Positions 7,558 through 12,451 of a stretch of DNA of 12,451 nucleotides are shown here, in pieces. The stretch's first letter is position 1. Each line of letters starts with the position of its first letter. Below the pieces are notes generated by a model, which worked only from the letters and a program-made list of their open reading frames with translations, was not told the origin of the DNA and made no database searches. The position numbers were made by a program, and so were the translations under genes. The stretch is from Pseudobdellovibrionaceae bacterium (GTDB lineage: Bacteria; Bdellovibrionota; Bdellovibrionia; Bdellovibrionales; JAMPXM01). The stretch covers positions 1 through 12,451 of the forward strand of contig CAJYOV010000390.1 in assembly GCA_913776405.1 (NCBI GenBank), given 5' to 3'.

Positions 7558-8067
7558 TTATTGATCCTGCAGATTTCTTTCGCCGAGGAAATCGTTCTTA
7601 CCGATTTCAACGCCTGCTGCTCGCAAAATCGCGTAAGCCATGCTGACGTGGAAGAAGAAATTCGGGATCACCATTTTCGGCAACCATTCCGATGCTTGCA
7701 GCTTCTTGCCTTTAGGGAAATTCAGATTGATCGAAAGCTTTTCCCAACCTTCGAATTGCGCAGGCTTCAAGCCTTCAAGAACCGCAATCGTCTTTTTCAC
7801 GCGCTCTTTCAGCTCGGCAAGCGTCGTTTCCGTGTCGTCATGCTTCGGCACTTCTTGCCCAGCCAAACGCACAATTCCCTTAGCGCTATCGCACGCAATC
7901 TGAACCTGCTTCGTGAACGGAAGCATGTCCGGCGCCAAGCGAAGCGTCAGGTAGTTATTCGCATCGAACTTGCGGTGGTCAGCGTGCGCCGCCGCCTTAT
8001 CAAGAATCGAATTCAAATTTTTAAGCGTATGAATAAACTGCGGAACCGTCAGGTCAAACGTCGACAT
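7558..8067 (-). CDS. DUF1993 family protein (DinB-like four-helix fold)
   Basis: This 169-residue soluble protein matches the DUF1993 pattern along its whole length: a TVPQFIHTLKNL start, LDKAAAHAD (22-30), RLAPDMLPFTKQV (43-55), QIACDSAK (56-63), then the signature FFFHVSMAYAILR (137-149) and GKNDFLG (156-162). The family is usually described as DinB-like helix bundles, but its reaction is not known and I do not assign one. A CTCC on the + strand (8073-8076), read as GGAG, lies five bases before the ATG and supports the start. It lies head-to-tail behind the large lipoprotein gene, with 77 bases between that contain two hairpins, so read-through from that gene is possible but not shown. Confidence 0.88.
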   Translation of the reverse strand: MSTFDLTVPQFIHTLKNLNSILDKAAAHADHRKFDANNYLTLRLAPDMLPFTKQVQIACDSAKGIVRLAGQEVPKHDDTETTLAELKERVKKTIAVLEGLKPAQFEGWEKLSINLNFPKGKKLQASEWLPKMVIPNFFFHVSMAYAILRAAGVEIGKNDFLGERNLQDQ

Positions 8068-8102
8068 CTCAACTCCAAGGTTAGATGCCTACGTTAGCTC
8101 CA

Positions 8103-8136
8103 CGCGCTGCCAGCGCGCAAACCGCGGAGCGGTTTG
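8103..8136. repeat. Two tandem hairpins between the lipoprotein and DUF1993 genes
   Basis: CGCGCT-GCC-AGCGCG (8103-8117) and CAAACCGC-GGA-GCGGTTTG (8118-8136) lie side by side with no gap. Both have perfect stems (6 and 8 bp) and three-base loops. Neither is followed by a T run on the minus strand. They may block 3'-end decay, act as a weak terminator or be REP-like elements. Confidence 0.6.
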
Positions 8137-8144
8137 TTAACGCT

Positions 8145-10745
8145 TTAGAAAGGTAAGCAGTAGCGCTGAAGCGTGGCGTTGTTCTCGGTCAGGTACTTTA
8201 CGTTCGCGATGAACTTGTCGACTTTGATGGGGCCGGCGACAGGCGCCAGAGCGTTCAAGTTCTGCGGTCGTTTCATGAGCTCAGCCAGAACCGGAACGGC
8301 GGGCTTCTGACACTGGAAGAGGCCCGCGATCGACGCTGCTGCCGATTCATCCGTCGAGGCACCGGTCGCCAGAAGCTTTCTCAAAGCACCCGAATTTTCT
8401 TCGTAATAGGCCTGAATCGAACGCACGCGGTCTTTGCGGTTTGCGATACCGAAGCTCGCAATGACCTTCAGAACTTGAATGCGATCAGCGGTATCGCTTT
8501 GGAAGCGGCGCGCGACAACCCAGTAAGCAACCCACGCCTTATCGATTAGCGTCGGCTCCGGGCACTCCCCGTACTTCAAGATATACGAAAGCACGGTCCG
8601 CTGGATTTCTTCGGAATCTGCGCTGCCCTTGCCCATTTGCTTAATAAACGGTTGAAGAAGCGGAAATGTTGACCAGACTTCTTCGTGATCGAGGACGTCG
8701 TTCTTGTTCTGATCGAAGCGCGCAAAGATCGACTCAAGGTACTGAGCAATCGGAATCATCGAGCGGAACTCAGATGAATCCATTGGGTCGTTTGTCACAC
8801 CCTTGCTACGTGAGGCCGATTCAAGAGCGTTCAGAAGCGCGCGCGCACGTTGACCCGATCCATCTTGTTTCACCCAAGAAACGAGATGCGGAAGGTTGGT
8901 GAGATAGTGCGACCACACCGCAAGGAAGCGCTTGCGGAAGCAATTGATCTCGACTTTTTTCTTCCCGAGGATGTCTTCCTGTTGGAGCTGACACATCGGC
9001 TCGATTTCTTTTTCGTAGATCTTGTCTGCGAGCATACCGCCTGTCATGACGAAGTTGAACCACTCAACACCTTCCTGAAGGTTTAGATACGCGTCGCCAT
9101 TCGAGGACGCCATGAAGATCGCCGTCTCCATGAAGGTACGAATGCCGGCTTGCGTGTTTCGAGTGTCCATCCACTTCAAGTCGGCTCCGAGCGGAATCAG
9201 ATCCTGATAGACGCGATCGGTTTCTTTATCTGTTAGGCCCGTCAGGTTTTTTGCGTTGTTCGCATTTGTCGACCAGCCTTGAAGAACTGCGAGAACAACC
9301 GTGCGAAGAAGGTTGATCTTCGTCAGATCTTTTCGTGTGACGTCACGGAGCTCGCGCTTATTCATGACGAGCAAGCGACCCTCTTCATCCTCTAGAGGCG
9401 GTCGGCCGAGGTCAAAGAAACTCATCAATTGCGCTTGTGAGCGAAGCGAAATTTGATAACGAACTTGGTCCTTGAATTGATTTGGACGAATCACGTTCGA
9501 CGCCAAGACTTTTGCCATCGACGAAACCGGCACTGTCGCTCGGTTCTTGAACGCAGCGCTAATTGTTTTTTGGCCCGAGAGCCAATCGAACAAAAGAGTG
9601 CGAAGGCGTGCGACATGAGTCGACGTCAAATCAGTCGATTGGTTTTTCAAGCAGTCTTCGCTGTAAGAGCCGCAGAGAGCTTTACCGAGAAGAATCGGCA
9701 GTAAGTTTTTAGCAGTCGTCGCCTGAAGACCTTGGATTTTCTCAGGCAGCTCAACTCTTGGGAGAACGAGATCGATCAAACGCTTCAGAGTCTTGCCTTC
9801 GATAGCGCCGCCGTTTGCGCGAACGCCTGCATCCAAAAGGCCCAGAGCATCGTTCATCGCGATCTCGATACCTGGAAGACCCGCGCCCAAAGCGTCGTCG
9901 TTCTCGAGCGCTTCGTACTTAATCTGAAGTACGAGGCCGAAGGCTGTCCCAAGCGTTCGAATCATGCCCGACCATTCTTTTGGCCGAAGCGTTTCTTCAT
10001 CTCCGCCCATCATCATGGTCTTGGTGACCTTTACGACCGGCAGCCATTTTTCAATCGACTCATTTTTAAAGTCGAGGCGCTTTAAAGCGTCCACGATGTC
10101 GGTGATATCCCAATCAGGTCGGCCCGGAGCCGCGCGATCGAATTCCGACGAGAGTAATGCAAGGAGTTCTGTTACAGCCGATTTCGCTCGCTCGACCTGG
10201 TCATGATTAGCTTTGTCAGCTTTAAGGAGCACGACTTTCATGTCAGGCCCAAGCTTTACGAGGATTGGCTTGGCACGTAGAAGAAGCGACTTCAGTTTCG
10301 CAATCTCAGCTTTCGAGACCTTGTCTGACGAGCCGCCCATGACGAGCTGCTTGAGGTTCAAGCCTTGCTCTGTGTAAGCAGGCGCATCACCAGCCGTTTT
10401 CGAGTCTGAAGCGGTTAAGTATTGCTCAATGAAGTTTGCGAGTTCGGCGCGCGTGTAGCCATTTTGGTTTTCAGAACCTTGAGTGTCGGATGTGAAGTCA
10501 TCAATCGCTTTCACCGTACAATCGATGACACGACCGATATCTCCAGAGCCATCTTCCGCGTACTTGTTGATGTCGTTACTAGCTTCTTTTAAGCAAGCTA
10601 CGGACTCTTTTTTAATAACGAGTGGTTTGTCCTCTTTCGTTTCTTTATCGAAGAGATTGCTACAGCCAGTCGTCAAGGCGCTCGAGAGAACGACAGCGAC
10701 GGCGATTCCAATTTTCTTCGTTCTTTTAAGCGAGTTCAGTAGCAT
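8145..10745 (-). CDS. Large EF-hand lipoprotein of unknown function
   Basis: This 866-residue protein belongs to no family I can name. Residues 1-28 form a lipoprotein signal: a basic start, a hydrophobic core, then LTTGC with C28 the probable lipidated cysteine; anchoring in the inner or outer membrane is undecided. The mature part is largely helical. Two EF-hand loops fit well. D678-Q-N-K-N-D-V-L-D-H-E-E689 has ligands at 1, 3, 5, 9 and 12, with Asp where Gly usually sits. S547-S-N-G-D-A-Y-L-N-L-Q-E558 has Ser at position 1. Weaker loop-like stretches occur near 91-102, 246-257 and 308-319. Calcium binding in the periplasm is a reasonable inference. Cysteines 51, 76, 358, 365 and others could form disulfides. 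GAGG four bases or so before the ATG supports the start. It appears to be transcribed alone from the divergent region 10746-10955. Confidence 0.85.
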   Translation of the reverse strand: MLLNSLKRTKKIGIAVAVVLSSALTTGCSNLFDKETKEDKPLVIKKESVACLKEASNDINKYAEDGSGDIGRVIDCTVKAIDDFTSDTQGSENQNGYTRAELANFIEQYLTASDSKTAGDAPAYTEQGLNLKQLVMGGSSDKVSKAEIAKLKSLLLRAKPILVKLGPDMKVVLLKADKANHDQVERAKSAVTELLALLSSEFDRAAPGRPDWDITDIVDALKRLDFKNESIEKWLPVVKVTKTMMMGGDEETLRPKEWSGMIRTLGTAFGLVLQIKYEALENDDALGAGLPGIEIAMNDALGLLDAGVRANGGAIEGKTLKRLIDLVLPRVELPEKIQGLQATTAKNLLPILLGKALCGSYSEDCLKNQSTDLTSTHVARLRTLLFDWLSGQKTISAAFKNRATVPVSSMAKVLASNVIRPNQFKDQVRYQISLRSQAQLMSFFDLGRPPLEDEEGRLLVMNKRELRDVTRKDLTKINLLRTVVLAVLQGWSTNANNAKNLTGLTDKETDRVYQDLIPLGADLKWMDTRNTQAGIRTFMETAIFMASSNGDAYLNLQEGVEWFNFVMTGGMLADKIYEKEIEPMCQLQQEDILGKKKVEINCFRKRFLAVWSHYLTNLPHLVSWVKQDGSGQRARALLNALESASRSKGVTNDPMDSSEFRSMIPIAQYLESIFARFDQNKNDVLDHEEVWSTFPLLQPFIKQMGKGSADSEEIQRTVLSYILKYGECPEPTLIDKAWVAYWVVARRFQSDTADRIQVLKVIASFGIANRKDRVRSIQAYYEENSGALRKLLATGASTDESAAASIAGLFQCQKPAVPVLAELMKRPQNLNALAPVAGPIKVDKFIANVKYLTENNATLQRYCLPF

Positions 10746-10955
10746 AGGTCCTCATTCAAAGGTCCGCAGGTTTTAACCAAGCGACCCCGAGCCTGCCAGT
10801 GTTTAAAAGTTAAAAACTTTGAAACCCGGCGCCGAATAGGTCTGCAAGACTGGGCCCAACCAGAACTCGTATATCCGTTCTCATGTCAAATATTGGCCAG
10901 TTCGTGGGAGAGCCGCTGGTCACCCTGTGCTTTTTTCCCTAAGCTAGGCCAGCGC
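10746..10955. promoter_or_regulatory. Divergent intergenic region with A/T-rich inverted repeat
   Basis: This 210-base gap must carry the promoter of the lipoprotein (minus) and of the glycosidase-like gene (plus). The clearest element is the perfect inverted repeat AAAGTT-AAA-AACTTT at 10806-10820, which looks like a possible operator. GGACCT occurs twice on the minus strand near the lipoprotein SD, and a palindrome TGGGCCCA lies near 10850. I could not choose a sigma-70 promoter with confidence; TTGAAA at 10819-10824 with a 17-base spacer leads only to a poor -10. Confidence 0.4.
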
Positions 10956-12179
10956 ATGAAAACATCCTCACCTTCGACCTCCCACGAACGACCGTTCGAA
11001 AAGCTCTCCGAGATCGCGCGAAAGTCGCTCGAAGCGAACATCGTTACAACCGATGAAGGCCCTTACCTTGCGGCCGGCAGTCATCAATTCGGCTCGCTGT
11101 GGACGCGCGACTTCTGCTTTGCCTCACGCGGCCTGCTTTCGATCGGTCGCGCCGATGTCGTTCGCCATCACGTGAGCCACCTTTTGCGAGAACGTCGCGC
11201 GGACGGGCTCATACCGCGAGTGCTGGAGTCGGTGCCTTCATGGAAAAGGGTTGTAGCCCACACGGCACTTCGATTTTTGCCGGAGAGTCTGAAGAAGTTC
11301 CAGATGCGCGCTCCGCTGAAAGCTGAACATCTCGGTGAACATGGGACTATCTCGATCGATTCGAACGCGCTCGTCCTACGAACAGCGGCTGACCTCATGA
11401 GAGCAGCGCCTGATGTTGCCTGGTTGGAAACCTACCGACCGGCTCTTCAGCACGCGCTTGAATTTTGTCTCGCTCGAACGAACCAAGGCACAACCCTTGT
11501 CTCGCAGGGTCGTTTCGAAGATTGGCAAGACAGCGTAGCAAGAGAAGGCGAAACTTTTTTTGCAAACGCTCTTTTCGCTGAGGCTTTCGCGAGCGCAGAA
11601 CCACTTGGTTTAGACGTTCCTAAGTCTGCGCGGAACTTTCAGAAGTTGCTACGACCTGCGTTCTTCGACGAGAAGACTCAGGTGTATCGCTCGCATCGAA
11701 ATCTCGATCTCGTTTCTCTCGACGGAAATTTGCTGGCGCTCAATGAAGATGCGCTTGCGGATTTATCGAAAGGCGAGAGCGTGGGACCACCTTACTCACT
11801 CTACCCGTCGCTTCGTGCGCACCCGATTTGGACCCGCGCGAAGATCCCAGGTGCAGCGAGTGCACCTGATTATCCGATTGAGTGGATTAGCTGGACAACG
11901 AAAGTCGTTGGCCTTCGGCACTATCACGACCGACTGCTTTGGTCGTGGCTCTCAGGCTTAAGCGCAAAAGCGTGTTTGCGAAATGGTGATACCGTAGAAG
12001 CAAACCGCATCTTTACAGAACTCGAGAATGTTGCGATTCGTGACAGCGCCATCGCGGAAGTCTATGAACCAAATTCGGAGCTAGCTGCGAAACGCACGCT
12101 TCTGTACGTCAGCGAAATGCCGTTTAGCTGGGGCGCTGGCTGCATTCTTGAAGCACTTAAAGAGTCTCAGCGACCCTGA
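10956..12179 (+). CDS. Six-hairpin glycosidase-like protein
   Basis: This 407-residue protein has the sequence style of (alpha/alpha)6-barrel glycosidases, such as amylo-1,6-glucosidase, GH100-like invertase or glucosylglycerate-hydrolase relatives. SLWTRDFCFASRGLL (47-61) carries the W-x-R-D-F that opens many of these barrels. TISIDSNAL (131-139), RFEDWQDS (186-193), SLDGNLL (254-260), IEWISW (308-313) and PFSWGAGCILEAL (389-401) give the repeating helix-turn motifs. D51, D135, E188, D189 and E368 are candidate catalytic or sugar-binding acids; I cannot choose among them. There is no signal peptide, so it is probably cytoplasmic. The ATG at 10956 is preferred over a TTG at 10893, whose extra 21 residues are unlike the family; the SD is weak. 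The substrate is not visible from context. Confidence 0.83.
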   Translation: MKTSSPSTSHERPFEKLSEIARKSLEANIVTTDEGPYLAAGSHQFGSLWTRDFCFASRGLLSIGRADVVRHHVSHLLRERRADGLIPRVLESVPSWKRVVAHTALRFLPESLKKFQMRAPLKAEHLGEHGTISIDSNALVLRTAADLMRAAPDVAWLETYRPALQHALEFCLARTNQGTTLVSQGRFEDWQDSVAREGETFFANALFAEAFASAEPLGLDVPKSARNFQKLLRPAFFDEKTQVYRSHRNLDLVSLDGNLLALNEDALADLSKGESVGPPYSLYPSLRAHPIWTRAKIPGAASAPDYPIEWISWTTKVVGLRHYHDRLLWSWLSGLSAKACLRNGDTVEANRIFTELENVAIRDSAIAEVYEPNSELAAKRTLLYVSEMPFSWGAGCILEALKESQRP

Positions 12180-12193
12180 GTCTCAGCGGCCCT
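12162..12193 (+). repeat. 16-bp tandem duplication across the stop codon
   Basis: GAGTCTCAGCGACCCT (12162-12177) is followed directly by GAGTCTCAGCGGCCCT (12178-12193), with one mismatch. The stop of the glycosidase-like gene (12177-12179) lies on the junction. The first copy's T plus the next GA gives TGA. Confidence 0.9.
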
Positions 12194-12195
12194 AA

Positions 12196-12451
12196 TTAAT
12201 GAACCGAAACGATTTCGTATTCGCGAGTTTCTTTGCCGGTATCGACGAGCGCGAGATCACCTGTGTGACGACCGACGATTGCATCACCGAGCGGCGATTT
12301 AGGCGTAACGATTTGAATTGTGTGGCCGCCAAAGTCAATCGACATGCCGCCGCCTTTTGGTAACAAGAAGACCCATGAAATCTTGCCGGAGAAGACATAG
12401 TTCCAAACCCATTGGCTCATGACCGACACGCGGTTTTTGAAGCCGATGAGG
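12196..12451 (-). CDS. GreA/GreB-family transcription elongation factor, C-terminal part
   Basis: This is the 3' end of a minus-strand gene that continues past the window; about 85 residues are visible. The C-terminal domain of Gre factors is recognisable: the segment PKGGGMSIDFGGHTIQIVT, the signature SPLGDAIVGRHTGDLA and the closing EYEIVSV. Gre factors bind RNA polymerase in its secondary channel and rescue backtracked complexes by stimulating RNA cleavage. That activity needs the acidic tip of the N-terminal coiled coil, which is outside the window, so a non-cleaving Rnk-like paralogue cannot be excluded, nor GreA told from GreB. The frame stays open to the window edge, so the in-frame GTG at 12429 and ATG at 12420 are not taken as starts. 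Its stop is 16 bases beyond that of the convergent glycosidase-like gene. Confidence 0.82.
   Translation of the reverse strand, partial: LIGFKNRVSVMSQWVWNYVFSGKISWVFLLPKGGGMSIDFGGHTIQIVTPKSPLGDAIVGRHTGDLALVDTGKETREYEIVSVH

Noticed and set aside
7528..8097. + strand open frame of 189 codons whose first residues look like a signal peptide.
   Set aside because: It starts at a TTG within the terminator and runs antisense to DUF1993, whose family motifs are clear. The hydrophobic start comes from the terminator T run and the reverse complement.
10893..10955. 21 extra N-terminal residues of the glycosidase-like protein from a TTG start.
   Set aside because: No SD, and the ATG at 10956 gives a start directly before the first recognisable helix.
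12192..12398. Second minus-strand frame overlapping the Gre gene.
   Set aside because: It is out of frame with the SPLG and EYEI motifs and shows no homology pattern.

Overview
The window looks like ordinary chromosomal DNA from a Gram-negative bacterium. The evidence is an RND inner-membrane pump, a lipoprotein signal with a lipobox, and a secreted protein ending in an outer-membrane beta-barrel with a terminal Phe. Moderately high GC, tight gene packing and large secreted EF-hand or barrel proteins of no common family would fit a Bdellovibrio-like or related deltaproteobacterial lineage. That placement is an inference from style; no marker gene here proves it. I see no rRNA, tRNA, CRISPR array, insertion sequence or phage gene.

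Layout, left to right. Positions 1-262 are a lower-GC stretch with no gene I can support. On the + strand follow a YbaK-type aminoacyl-tRNA deacylase (263-754), a 174-base gap rich in hairpins, then thpR (RNA 2',3'-cyclic phosphodiesterase, 929-1597), which overlaps by 53 bases an ABC1/UbiB-family atypical kinase (1545-2861). Converging on the kinase with an 11-base 3' overlap is a minus-strand RND (AcrB/HAE1-type) transporter (2851-5973). Its family-conserved N-terminus continues upstream of the first usable start codon. A gene-free stretch of 385 bases (5974-6358) leads to a + strand secreted protein (6359-7471) with a small periplasmic domain, an acidic Ser-rich linker and a C-terminal barrel. 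A strong, probably bidirectional terminator (7495-7535) separates it from a minus-strand DUF1993 gene (7558-8067). Two tandem hairpins then precede the end of a minus-strand 866-residue lipoprotein with two good EF-hand loops (8145-10745). A divergent intergenic region (10746-10955) follows, then a + strand six-hairpin glycosidase-like gene (10956-12179). The last feature is the 3' end of a GreA/GreB-family gene on the minus strand, running off the window (12196-12451).

How the genes work together: only thpR and the ABC1 kinase look translationally coupled. The remaining genes read as single-gene units in alternating orientation: tRNA quality control, RNA processing, a lipid/quinone-type kinase, efflux, cell-envelope proteins, carbohydrate metabolism and transcription elongation. 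I did not find an evident multi-gene defence or secretion system. The most interesting items are the RND start problem, the overlapping thpR tail, the EF-hand lipoprotein, the three-part envelope protein and the structured gap at 784-902.
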